Assembly: GCF_000005505.3 (NCBI RefSeq)
Contig: NC_016133.3
Location: 43,427,237-43,491,236 of the forward strand
DNA from: Brachypodium distachyon
Lineage: Eukaryota > Streptophyta > Magnoliopsida > Poales > Poaceae
Length of the DNA: 64,000 bases
Direction of reading: 5' to 3'
The position numbers and the translations under genes were made by a program. Shown one piece after another: positions 20,935-31,205 of this stretch. Under the pieces are notes generated by a model. It saw only the letters and a program-made list of their open reading frames with translations. It was not told where the DNA came from and did no database searches. Numbering within the stretch: position 1 is the stretch's first letter; every line of letters begins with the position of its first letter.

Positions 20935-23900
20935 ATGGCGCAAGACGAGGTCCCGGAGCCCTCCTCCCCCTCCCCCTCCTCGCCGGCGACAGCGGCTGGC
21001 CGCCTCAACGCCGCCGCCCCCGAGTTCACCCCCCGATCCGCCGCCCAGCATCAAGCCAACAATAATCCCAATCGCCGCGGCGGCCATCACCATCACCAGC
21101 ACCAGCACCAGCACCAGCACCAGCACCAGCACCAGCACCGCCACCATGGCCACCACGGCGAGGAAGAGGGGGATGCCGTGGCCGTGGTGGAGAGGGACGC
21201 GCAGCTCGTCATCCACGAGGAGCTGGCTCGCCGGGTCGTCAAGCAGGTAGCTTTTCGTGTGTGTTTTTCCCTCCACTGGATTCGCTACGGTATTATCTGC
21301 CGCCTCACGGTCTCCCCGTGATACTATTATTGCTGTGGAATCTGAAGTGCCTGGCGATAAAGTTTGATCCTTTGGTGAAAATTTCGAAAGGTAGAGGTTT
21401 AGATGGGGTTTTGTTGAGACAATATGGCCCGATGCTTTGGTGCGTCTCGAACTTGGATCCTTGTTTCTTTTGCAAAGCTACTGGAAGGAGCAGTATGCAT
21501 TAGAGAGGTGGACTGATGCTCTGTGTTGTGATTGTTTTGCTTGCTGCTCCATAACTTCATTACATACCGGCTGTAGCGTAATCTACTTTTGAGCTCCGAA
21601 TGTATTCGGAACAAAGATAACCTTGGGGCATCCAGACATGGCATTCCTGAATTTTTATGTATGCCTACTGGGTTCTCTATCGTTTATTATGTGATGATGT
21701 CTTCTCTTCGTGATATGTTTCTAAACTATTGTGTGGATAACCAATCTGGCTTTACTGATTGATGGTGGTGAGATTGACAGATTGTACTCAATTGTGCATT
21801 ATAGTAAGTACTAAGGATGGAACTGAGAGAGAGGGTGGGGGTAGATATAGTAGGTCTGTTGAGTGATGGTATTTTTTTTAAACAAGTGAACAATTTTCTC
21901 GGATAATACTGCATATTTCAGATAAATATGCAGGGTGGCAAAAAAGGATATGGGTTGTCATGTAATATAGTATTTTAGGGTTAGGGTTAAGTGACAGGAC
22001 TGGAGCAGCAAGGGTAGTAAGAGAGAGAAATAAGATTTGTGTGTACGTCAAGTCTTCTGCATTTGGCAGATACATGGTCCATCCAGTTTATCAGTCACCG
22101 CTAAGGTATAGCAAATACGACAAATTTACACAATGCTGTCTTGCCGTAACTATTGTAACTGTTGCGTGCATGCATTCAGGCAGAAGTGTCATGCGTACTC
22201 ACTGCCTCCGCTTTTTAGGACAACTGGGTTGAATATAGAAAGAAAGTAAAACGGTGAGAACATAGTACATAGAGGTCAATAGATCAAGAGAATAAATTTG
22301 GTTTGTTTTGTTTTATTACTTATTATTAGCTTCCACTCTCTCTGCATTTTTATTTCACTAGCCTCACAGTTTACTATTTCCTATTTAGCTGTTTATTAAT
22401 ATAATCAAACCGTCATCGGTAGCTTGATATACATCTTTGTAACTGTGTATCCCTTGGATATTATAATGTATTTGAAAACATGACAGGTTGAGTTTTACTT
22501 CAGTGATATCAATTTGACTACAACTGACCATCTGATGAAGTTCATTACTAAAGATCCAGATGGATTTGGTGAGTTTCACATGTTAAATTTGAATAAAGCA
22601 CCTGATCATGTTGTCATCTTTCATGTATGTTTCTTTCATAAATGTTTGTGGTCAAAATCAATTCTATATTTATGCAATAGAAGTAGGCGCATCTATGATG
22701 ATAAATTCTTACAAAGTGCTGATATGGATTTTCTTCATCCAGCCATTATTTCTTCTTGTATATTTACGTGTTACTAATAGGTTACACACGTTTAGGGTAC
22801 TAGCATTGAGTGGTAATCTTTCTGTGATTTTTTCTTTGCATTTTATTTTGCCAGATAACAGTTGATACTTCTACAACATCAGCAAGTAGTGCACAAAAAT
22901 TTAGCACATGATGGGTCTTTTTACCCATGTGTCTGTTGATTTGGACGTTTATTATAAGAAAATGTTTTGACTTACTTTTATTCTGTTTCACAGTGCCGAT
23001 GTCCGTAGTTGCATCCTTTAGGAAAATTCGGGAATTAATTACTAGGCCCTTGTTGCCTGCTGCATTACGCACATCAACAGAGCTGGTAAGTATCTTAATC
23101 GAATATCATATTTCTTTTGTTGTTGACGCAGCCCAGGCATTTGGTTTCTTGGCCTATATTTACTACATCTTTGCTTATTCAATAAATTCATGGTTTCATT
23201 AGTCAAATCTGGGATATGGCTACTTCAGTGCATGGATAAAACCAAAATCATCTGTGCACAAACCTGTACCATCCTACTGCAAGAGCTACCCTGTTATATC
23301 ATGAGCCAAAATCATGTGCTTCTTCAATTTCCCTCCTGATCTAAACACAAGAAATGGTAGTAGCTTGTGGTTCTATACTAATAAGACTTCAACTTTTATC
23401 ATTTATAGGTAGTTTCTGATGATGGGAAGATGGTTAGACGCCGAGTGCCCTTCACTGACTCGGATTCTGAAGAAGTGCAGGTTTGTAGCTGATCAGTCAA
23501 ATAATCTATTCGTTATGTCATGCTTCTGAAATGTGTGTATTTTCTGTGCCCAGTCACGCATTGTTGTTGCTGAAAAATTGCCTGACGATCATCGACATCA
23601 AAATCTTATGAGGATTTTCTCTGTTGTTGGGAGGTATGGATGTCTGTTAGCATGATTAAATACGGAATGCAATGTTGAACACATGATATTATGTATACTG
23701 CAGTGTGAAATCAATACGTACTTGCTATCCACAAGTGGTTGATGTTTCTGGACCTGCTGCCGGCAAAGCATCAAGGATTGAGATGCTTTTCGCCAATAGA
23801 GTGTGTATCATTATCTATCTACCTACCTCTATATGAATGCTAAAATTTGATGACTGATTACATAACTTCATATGAAACAATTAATCTACTGTTTGCAATG

Positions 23901-24760
23901 TATTTTAACACCTCTCTGTCCCACTGTTGTTTCTATTTTACTGTACTTGCAGCTGCATGCTTTTGTGGAGTATGAAACTGTTGAAGCTGCTGAAAGAGCG
24001 GTATGTCATCTTGACTGGTAGCCAGTACTGCCATGGCACTTGTTTTACACATTAAAGAACTCTCCTTTCTTGTGTAGGTTGCTGAGTTCAATGGTGGGAG
24101 AAACTGGAGAGATGGGCCTAGAGTTCGCTCGCTGCTTGGTGTCCTGGTACCTTAATCAATCCTGACCAATGCAATGTGTTCTTATTGTTCATTCTTGCTA
24201 AGATCAGCATTAAGTTGCATGCTTCACTGTGAAAGACAGCTTTTTGACATCATTTTCGTTACTTGCCACTAGAAACATGGGATGGGCCAAGGAAAAAAAG
24301 GTGGAGATGAGGAGGCTGCAGAGGAAGATGATCCTGACACAACTGGTCATCCACAAGAGTACGAAACAGAAGACGCTGCCCAGGTATCTCAATGGCCCTC
24401 CATTCCTAGCTGCCACTGTCATGTACTTATTAGAGGATCTTGTTGCACCAGAAACATCATCAAGGATGGATAGTCTAATCGCTGTGTATCATCTTGTAGG
24501 CTGAGGATGGGTTCTATGACAAAGCTGGGATGAGGATCGGGAGAGGCCGAGGACGTGGAGGAAGAGGCCGTGGCCGGGGCCAGTACCACGGGCAGAGCCG
24601 GGACGGTGATCACCCCATTGGCACTCCGCCGTCGAATCACAGCTCGGAGCATTCTGTGGTGCCAAAGCCACCTCCTGGCCCGCGTATGCCAGATGGCACA
24701 AAAGGATTTACCATGGGGCGAGGGAAGCCGCCGCAGATCATCCCTAGCAATGATGTTTAA
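20935..24760 (+). CDS. LARP6: La-related protein 6, PAM2-containing type (LARP6B/C-like)
   Basis: Ten exons splice in frame to 407 aa: 20935-21246, 22487-22568, 22994-23085, 23409-23480, 23554-23633, 23704-23800, 23953-24000, 24078-24146, 24273-24383, 24500-24760. Residues 24-33 (LNAAAPEFTP) fit the PAM2 poly(A)-binding-protein docking motif exactly in spacing. Residues 51-73 are a His/Gln tract from CACCAG repeats. The La motif covers about 82-175 (RRVVKQVEFYFSDINLTTTD) and the RRM-like domain about 187-284. An RG-rich stretch lies at 333-348 and a SUZ-C-type motif (GPRMPDGTKGFTMGRG) at 381-396. Plant LARP6B and 6C bind RNA and PABP, and 6C controls mRNA storage and translation in pollen. 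RNA binding here is well supported by domains; the exact target is unknown. It converges on the gene at 25169-26596. Confidence 0.95.
21094..21139 (+). repeat. CACCAG hexanucleotide repeat in LARP6 exon 1
   Basis: About seven and a half perfect CAC-CAG units encode the alternating His-Gln run, bordered by CATCAC and CACCGC codons. The tract lies between PAM2 and the La motif. It is a likely length-polymorphic site, since unequal slippage changes length by whole codon pairs without breaking frame. Confidence 0.9.
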
Positions 24761-25168
24761 TGTCAATGACTCAGTGGTAGAGTGTTGCCCTGTTCTATGG
24801 CGGGACTGGCAGAAACAGTGGATGTTCTAGCTTAGATGCTTCATGGTTCCATTTTGATGTGATGCTCCGATGAGAAAACATATTATTATACCTGGCACAT
24901 GCATGTATACTGCTGGGCATGTGGACCTGTCTTTTGACCTCAAGTTCTTAGTTGGAACTTGAAAGTACGAAATCATACTTCAGTACTTAACAAACCAAGC
25001 GTGGTTGATCGTGCCTTATACATCCAACAGAAATAAGTCTTCAACGGGAAGAGCAACATTCCAGACTTCTTTGATGAAAAATTTCAGTTTTTGCAAACAG
25101 CACATAGATTTAGCAGTTTTTATTACTGAAACCGTCATGTTTCCAAACATATAAATCAACTGGTACAT
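24761..25168. other. Shared 3' intergenic space of convergent genes
   Basis: The LARP6 stop (24760) and the stop of the - strand gene (25169) are 408 bp apart. The sequence is AT-rich 3'-UTR-like with no ORF of note. The transcripts of the two convergent genes may overlap here. Confidence 0.6.
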
Positions 25169-26596
25169 TCACATGGTTGTAAACCTTGGTCTACGCTCGT
25201 TCTTCCCGTCTGTTCTTCTCACTCCCTTTACTGACGCAGGCTCACCGGCACCACCGTTGTAGACATCAGGCTCAATGGTGGTGGCAGCCACAGCCTTGCC
25301 CTTCCCCGGCAAAGCATTCTTCTTGCCATCTACATGCAGCTCTTTGAAACCTCTTGTTGTGGCAAGCGGCAGCCTCCTTGCTCTACCGCTTTCTCCTTTG
25401 GCGTCCACACCCAATGCAGGACCTCCAGGCCGAGTTTTCGCCGTCGTTGTCATCGATGGCGCACGGCGTGAGAATATAGACCCAGTCGTGAGCAGATTCT
25501 TCGGTGCTTTATAAGGTTCTTCTGCCGGGATCATCGTTATAGTCTTGGCTGCGCCTGCACTGCTGCCCTGGCTCCCATGGCACCTGTCCGAGTGTTTCTT
25601 GGTTGTGTTGCTGCCTGCAGAAGTAGTAGCTTTGGCAGTTGTGGCATCTGGCTTCTGCTGCCTGCCGGTTAGGGCAGAGTAATAAGTCGATCTCTTGTCT
25701 ATTGCGTGAGGATGGTTCTTCTCATTGGAGATGGATGGAGCCCCTCTGAACACGTTCTTTGATGATGAACCACTTGGAGGTGATGATGGCTTCACCGATG
25801 TTTTCGTCGCCTCTGGCTTGCTTGCGAACTGCCATAGATAGATCCAAGAGAAAAACAGAGTCCAGATTACAGAACTCGCTGGAACTCAACAAATAAATAG
25901 GCGTAACATAGGAGATTCAGCATTTAGCATACCCTTGAAGCTGAAGGTTTAACATGTCGCGGTATCGGTAGCTCCTTCTCTAAAACCATTTCGGAGGAGT
26001 TGGTTTTCGTCTCAAGGGGAGGAAACAACGATGCAGCTGGAGGAGTCTTCAGCCTGGAATAAAGTACTATTGTGAGAAGCAATTCCAGTGGAGGATGCAA
26101 ATGTTCTAGAGCGAATGAACTTGTGAACCTGTACCAGTCATAGTCATGCTTCTCGTTGATTGGTATGAGGAAATCTCTCTTCACAGCAGGAGGAAGTTTT
26201 GTCATATGACCACCTAGTAAGAGATAGGAACACAGGCACTGCAGTGAGTTGCAAGCAAAATTGCATTTGCTTATTAAGGAATCGCGCCTAGTAAGCTAAA
26301 AAAGATCATGGAAGATGGATATGTTCATGGATGTATCCTGGGCCCTAGCAACATTCATTGGAACATTTTTCTCAAAAAGAAACAGCGTTCGTGTGATAAT
26401 AACTGCAGGGGCGAAAGATCTCACCTTGGATAGCATCAAACTCAACGGAGTACATCGGTTCCAGCAGGTTCACGTCTGTATCTTCCTGATGCTTGTACAG
26501 CTCCCTGAAGAAAACTATGCTCTCATCTTTATCTTTCTGAACTCCGGATGGGACCTTAGTCTTGCCCATTCCAGCAAATCTCCTCATGTGGTTCAT
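25169..26596 (-). CDS. Basic Ser/Thr-rich plant protein with DYDWLKTPP motif
   Basis: Four exons on the - strand keep phase: 26596-26425, 26213-26135, 26053-25933 and 25828-25169 (343 aa). The start is ATG at 26596 (MNHMRRFAGMGKTKVPSG). Exons 2 and 3 join to give DFLIPINEKHDYDWLKTPP followed by AASLFPPLE, a motif conserved in a family of uncharacterised plant Ser/Pro-rich proteins (DYDWL-TPP-TPLFPS type). The last exon, 219 aa, is low-complexity, rich in Ser, Thr, Ala and Lys, and ends RRTDGKNERRPRFTTM. No membrane segment or catalytic domain is visible. I do not know a confirmed function; some related families are annotated as microtubule-associated, but that is not shown here. The exon 3 to 4 junction is phase 0 with GTATGC donor and TGGCAG acceptor. 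Confidence 0.85.
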
Positions 26597-27599
26597 CTTG
26601 AAGAAACAAGGGTGTGTTTGTTACAAGGACTGTAAAGGTCAGGGGTATGGAGATTTCGATACGTATACTGCCCAAAAGATCCCAAATCTGCCGGCCGTTC
26701 CAAAGCGATTGTCTGTAATTAACTGGACACAGGCTGTGCAGATATAGTAAATTAGTCGATGAAACAGACGGACCGATTCAATCAAATGGGAATGGTTAAA
26801 TGATTCAATGGGTTCATAAGCTTCTGTTGTTTTCTGCTTGTTTTTAATGGCTCAGTGTGTTCTGTTTCCTCCCTTTTCGTCTCTTGTGCTCGTTATTTAT
26901 TGTTATACTTTCTTATATCCTACTGCCTTAGTTAAGAAACTATATGGAATTTAAGTTAGTTCAGGAGTTTATCAAACATGCAAGTGCTTTCGGATATGTC
27001 AAATTCTTCTCAGAATTTTCTAATGCTCACCCCAGTTATTAAATTCAGCACAGGAAGGCAGGAGCTTCTTTACAAACTTCTTTGTTGGATTCTGTTTGTG
27101 TCTCTGGGATGCTGTGTTCTGCCTCGGCATGTTAACTATGCTGATCATTGTTCGGTCAGAGACGAGCTCAAAATTGTACCCAGCGATGGTAGTTTGTTTC
27201 ATACCGGATCCTAACAAACAAAATCACACTCAGTTAGACACAATCAAGTTATAGTTTATGCAATCCAGATTCTCACTGTACTAGGAAGGAAACAATGGAA
27301 AGGGAACACGCACAAGCCTACAAACCTCAGCTAGAGTCAACGCAGGATGGGAGGAACCTCCTTACAAGCTTCTTCATGCTCGATTCTGTTTCTGGTTCAA
27401 GAACGCATGCATTTGGGACAGAGGAGACCAACTGGAAATACTCTGCACCTTTACGGCATCGTCTTTCCAAGTCGGAGCAGCCATATGTATAGGGATTTGA
27501 GGACATGGAGCCAGTCGTGGAGACCCTGCAGGAAATTCGCTATCCTTAGGCAATTCCCAATCCGCAATCACTCAAGGCAATTTGATGTGATCCATCCCA
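26597..27599 (-). pseudogene. Two extra copies of the NLR3 3' end, decayed
   Basis: Read on the - strand, 27335-27599 repeats the last 290 bp of NLR3 (27608-27900): GGAGGAACCTCCTTACAAGC on the + strand, GATTCTGTTTCTG, a CATATGTATAGGGATTTGAGGA segment and the GGAGACCCTGCAGGAAATTC segment. A further shorter copy is at 27046-27130 (GGAGCTTCTTTACAAACTTC, GATTCTGTTTGTG). None has an open frame. 26597-27040 shows nothing I can name beyond possible 5' UTR of the - strand gene ending at 25169. Confidence 0.75.
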
Positions 27600-30500
27600 T
27601 CAAGCAGCACTTTCAGGCAACTGACAAGAGGGGATGAGCCTCCTTAGAAAATTCTTGCTGCTGGATTCTGTTTCTGTGTAACGAATGCTTTTCTCTGGGA
27701 TAGATGATAGCAAGTGGAAATACTCCCCGCCTTCTCTCCAACGTCTTTGCAACTCGGGGCATGTCGATATGCATAGGGATTTGAGGAGTGGGAGCCGCTG
27801 GAGGAGACCCTGTGGGAATTCATTTATCCCTGGGCAATAACCAATCCTCAATTGCTCAAGGGAAGTGAGGCCATCCATTCCATCAGGCAGTGCTTTCAGG
27901 CATCTGCAGGTATTGACATCGAGAACCCTCAGCTTGGCCAGATCTTCAAGGTTTGATGGCAGTTCCACCAAATTTTCGCAGTCGAAAATCTTCAGTTGCT
28001 CAAGGGATGTAGGCAGATTTGGAATCTTCACTAAACTGTGACAGTTCCTAATATCTAACCTCTCCAGCTGGGGCAGTGGCAAGCTCTCCTCAGACAATGA
28101 ACCCTTCCCCTCCAGGTTGGCACAAAAGAAAATACACAGGGAGCGAAGGCGAGATAAGATCCGGAGCTCCTCCATTGGCCAGAGAACAAGTTCATTGCTT
28201 GAATGAATCGTCAATTCTTCCACAAAGGCAAAGCATTCCCAATACCCAAGGTGCGATCTGGACAATCTGGATGGTGCTACAAAGCAGTAGGGGCCATAAA
28301 GACTCAAACTCTGAAGGGTTTCCAAAGCTCTTCTTTGACTTTGGCTATGCCAGTCCTCTGGAGGCACCATCATCATGTTTGCCAGTGACCCAACTTGTAA
28401 CTTCTTCAGAGATGGCCAGGAGCCCAAAGGCATGCTTTTGGACACTATATCGTTTCCAAAGTATGCGAGCTCCGACAATGTTGTCAGATGTGTGAGTGAA
28501 CTGATTGGGGGACTGCAGAGTCCCCCTATGCGCAGATTTTTTAGAACAGGGCTCTCTGGAACACTTGCAATCTTTGGGCAACAGCTAATACTTAGCACTT
28601 CGAGCATCGGGAACATTATGTAGTTAATGGGCTCTCCTGCACTGTTTTCCATCCATCTATCCAAGCTCGGTAAATCATTTAGGGCCATCCCCTTTAACCT
28701 TGGGAAAATTTGCAGATGTGTATTGTATCCATCTTCTTCCACCCCAATGTTCTTGCCTAATGTGGTTAGGCCACCCATACTTTCTAAGCACATATACTCA
28801 AGGGAGACTGACAACCATACTACAGGTAGATCCTTACATCTTGGGCAGTTAGAAATTTTGAGTTTTCTCAAGCACTGAAACATCTGAGGGTCTCTCATCC
28901 ATTGTGATACTTTTAGGCCATTATATCCAGCTACATTCAAAATTTGGAGCTTACTGTGAGGTGCAAGACAATCCAACACTTGTTCCTCATTACAAGCCTC
29001 GTGTTCAGACTGATCATAAGTGCAGCGTCCCCAATATAACAGCAATTCCCTTAGGTTTTGCTTCTCATGAAGATTAGCTTCCATTGCATTTTCTCCACTT
29101 TTTACTTTTCGCAAATTGTACAGTTCTAACCTGTTGGCTAGGTGTTGGAGATCTTTGAGCTCCTCGATTCCATGGCCATCTCCACTATCAACAACGAATG
29201 TTGTTAGTGTGTGAAGATTGTTCAGTAAACTAAGTTTTGGTGGCATCCTTTCCAAACCATCACATCCAAAAAGATAAAGATGGATGAGCTTCCTCATGTT
29301 GCTCATATATTCTGGTAACTGTCGTAGTTTCCAGCAACCATTGAGCCTCAAAGATTGCAAGTTATACAGTACACATATTGAATCTGGCAATCTACCAATG
29401 CCAGACTCAGAAAGGTCGAGATAACGTAAATGTTTTGCATTTATGACCTGGTAATGGATAATGGAAGGAACATAAGAATGCAATGCTCTTACTGACATCA
29501 GTCTTAACTCCTTAAGATTCTTGTGTGTTGCGAATGACCCTAACAAAGTGTGGAGATATCTTGTGCCTTTAAATAATCCATTGAACTGTTCCCATTGACC
29601 CGGTGTAATAATCTGCATGTGACGGGCATCTTTTATTGATGCTCTCTGTTGAATCTCTTGAATCAAATCCTCCATGGTTGCACATTCATCTGTGACATCT
29701 TTTGCTAGGTCATGCATTAAATCATGCATTTTACAACAAATTACCTTCCTGGAAAAATGTACTTCTTTTAATTTCACATCTTGGAGAAAGGATCTCCAAA
29801 CTAAATAATGGAAGATGAATTCTCCTTTCTGTGGCAAATCCATTGTCCCCTCTTCTTGAATAAAACCATTTGCTATCCATAGTTGGATCAACATGTCCTT
29901 CTCCATCTCACAGTCTTTGTAGAACACTGAACAAAAGGCAAAACATTGCTTCATTTCAGGTGACAGGTGTCTATAGCTCAGTTTTAGTATAGATATGATC
30001 TCATCTTTGCCACGGGAATTATCCCCAATATTTCTTTCTGCTATGGCCTCCCATTGCTGCACTTGTTGTTTAGAACTCATCAAGCCACCTATCCTCTTCA
30101 GAGCAAGAGGCAGCCCCCTGCATTTCTTGACAATACGTCTGCCAATGGTGGCCAATTCTGCTTGCTCCTCTACACCATTACTAAATGCTTTCTCTGAGAA
30201 CAGTTCCCATGAATCATCTTCACTCAGACATTCTAGCTCATGGGGCCTAAGGGTGGTCATTATAGAGGCCACTTGCCGGCTTCGACATGTGACGAGTATA
30301 ACACTTCCTGGTCCACCAACAGAACACAACAGAGGTTTCAGATCATCCTCCCACTTTCTCTTCTCTTCATTCCATACATCATCAAGAACAAGGAGAAACC
30401 TCTTCTGTCCAATAACTTCCTGAAGTCGCCCTCGCAGAAGCTCGATGGTGTAGGGCAGATCGCAATTCTTTTGGGTAGCCAATTCAATGACAGATTTCAC

Positions 30501-31205
30501 AAGATCAATAGCTTCAAAGTTTTCTGAGACACAGTGCCACATGTTCAACTGAAAATGTTGTTGAACCCTGCCATCATTGTACACCATCTTGGCAAGAGTG
30601 GTCTTGCCCAAACCTCCCATCCCAAAGATGGGCAAAACATGCACCTTGAGCTGATCTCGCTGGTCGAGCAACAGCTTCACCACCAATTCCTTGTCGTCGT
30701 CTCTGCCGAAGATACCAGCAGAGTCGTCCAACCCCGAGTGCGTCTGCCGGTAAAGAAACTGTGGCGGCTCAGCGCGCTCCACCAGACCAAACTTGTTCAT
30801 CTCCTCGACCAGCTGATTGATCTTCTCAAGGACGTTGTGCAGCTTCCTGCTCATGGTAAGGCGGAAGAGCAAAGCGCAGTGGGGCGTGAAGTGGTCCAGT
30901 ACCTTGCGTGTCCTGGATTCTCCGATCTGGGCCTCGCGGCGCAGCGCCTCGTACTGGAAGTCGTCGAGGACGTCGGCGGCCTCGTAGGCGACGGTCCTGA
31001 AGTCCTTCATCCATCTCTTGACATACTGGTTCGTTTCGCTCCTCAACTCAGCGTCGGCCAGCTTGCACTGGACGGCCAGCAGCTGTCGTTCCAGCTTGCA
31101 GCGGTCGTCCTCGATGCCACACATGCGGGTCATGTTCTGGACGAGAACATCGGCGGCCTTGCGGGCCGCAGCGCGCACCACGGCAAAAAGCAAGGACTCG
31201 GCCAT
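27600..31205 (-). CDS. NLR3: intact CC-NB-ARC-LRR disease-resistance protein
   Basis: A single 1201-codon exon. The frame is open 38 codons further upstream, but the ATG at 31205 (MAESLLFAVVRAAARKA) matches the family start. Coiled coil about 1-140 with the EDVID-like YEAADVLDDFQ (74-84). NB-ARC about 160-500: P-loop GMGGLGKTT (195-203), kinase-2 LLVLDDVW (271-278), RNBS-B VTCRSR, GLPL (364-367), RNBS-D CFAFCSVFYKDCE (421-433), MHD at 493-495 within CKMHDLMHDLAKD. LRRs run from about 520 to 1140, with tail KNFLRRLIPSCQLPESAA. All ATPase-switch motifs are present, so it should work as an ADP/ATP-switched cytosolic or nuclear immune receptor; the recognised effector is unknown. It is the only intact NLR here and lies inverted to NLR1 and NLR2, 18.7 kb from the end of NLR2. 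Confidence 0.96.
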   Translation of the reverse strand: MAESLLFAVVRAAARKAADVLVQNMTRMCGIEDDRCKLERQLLAVQCKLADAELRSETNQYVKRWMKDFRTVAYEAADVLDDFQYEALRREAQIGESRTRKVLDHFTPHCALLFRLTMSRKLHNVLEKINQLVEEMNKFGLVERAEPPQFLYRQTHSGLDDSAGIFGRDDDKELVVKLLLDQRDQLKVHVLPIFGMGGLGKTTLAKMVYNDGRVQQHFQLNMWHCVSENFEAIDLVKSVIELATQKNCDLPYTIELLRGRLQEVIGQKRFLLVLDDVWNEEKRKWEDDLKPLLCSVGGPGSVILVTCRSRQVASIMTTLRPHELECLSEDDSWELFSEKAFSNGVEEQAELATIGRRIVKKCRGLPLALKRIGGLMSSKQQVQQWEAIAERNIGDNSRGKDEIISILKLSYRHLSPEMKQCFAFCSVFYKDCEMEKDMLIQLWIANGFIQEEGTMDLPQKGEFIFHYLVWRSFLQDVKLKEVHFSRKVICCKMHDLMHDLAKDVTDECATMEDLIQEIQQRASIKDARHMQIITPGQWEQFNGLFKGTRYLHTLLGSFATHKNLKELRLMSVRALHSYVPSIIHYQVINAKHLRYLDLSESGIGRLPDSICVLYNLQSLRLNGCWKLRQLPEYMSNMRKLIHLYLFGCDGLERMPPKLSLLNNLHTLTTFVVDSGDGHGIEELKDLQHLANRLELYNLRKVKSGENAMEANLHEKQNLRELLLYWGRCTYDQSEHEACNEEQVLDCLAPHSKLQILNVAGYNGLKVSQWMRDPQMFQCLRKLKISNCPRCKDLPVVWLSVSLEYMCLESMGGLTTLGKNIGVEEDGYNTHLQIFPRLKGMALNDLPSLDRWMENSAGEPINYIMFPMLEVLSISCCPKIASVPESPVLKNLRIGGLCSPPISSLTHLTTLSELAYFGNDIVSKSMPLGSWPSLKKLQVGSLANMMMVPPEDWHSQSQRRALETLQSLSLYGPYCFVAPSRLSRSHLGYWECFAFVEELTIHSSNELVLWPMEELRILSRLRSLCIFFCANLEGKGSLSEESLPLPQLERLDIRNCHSLVKIPNLPTSLEQLKIFDCENLVELPSNLEDLAKLRVLDVNTCRCLKALPDGMDGLTSLEQLRIGYCPGINEFPQGLLQRLPLLKSLCISTCPELQRRWREGGEYFHLLSSIPEKSIRYTETESSSKNFLRRLIPSCQLPESAA

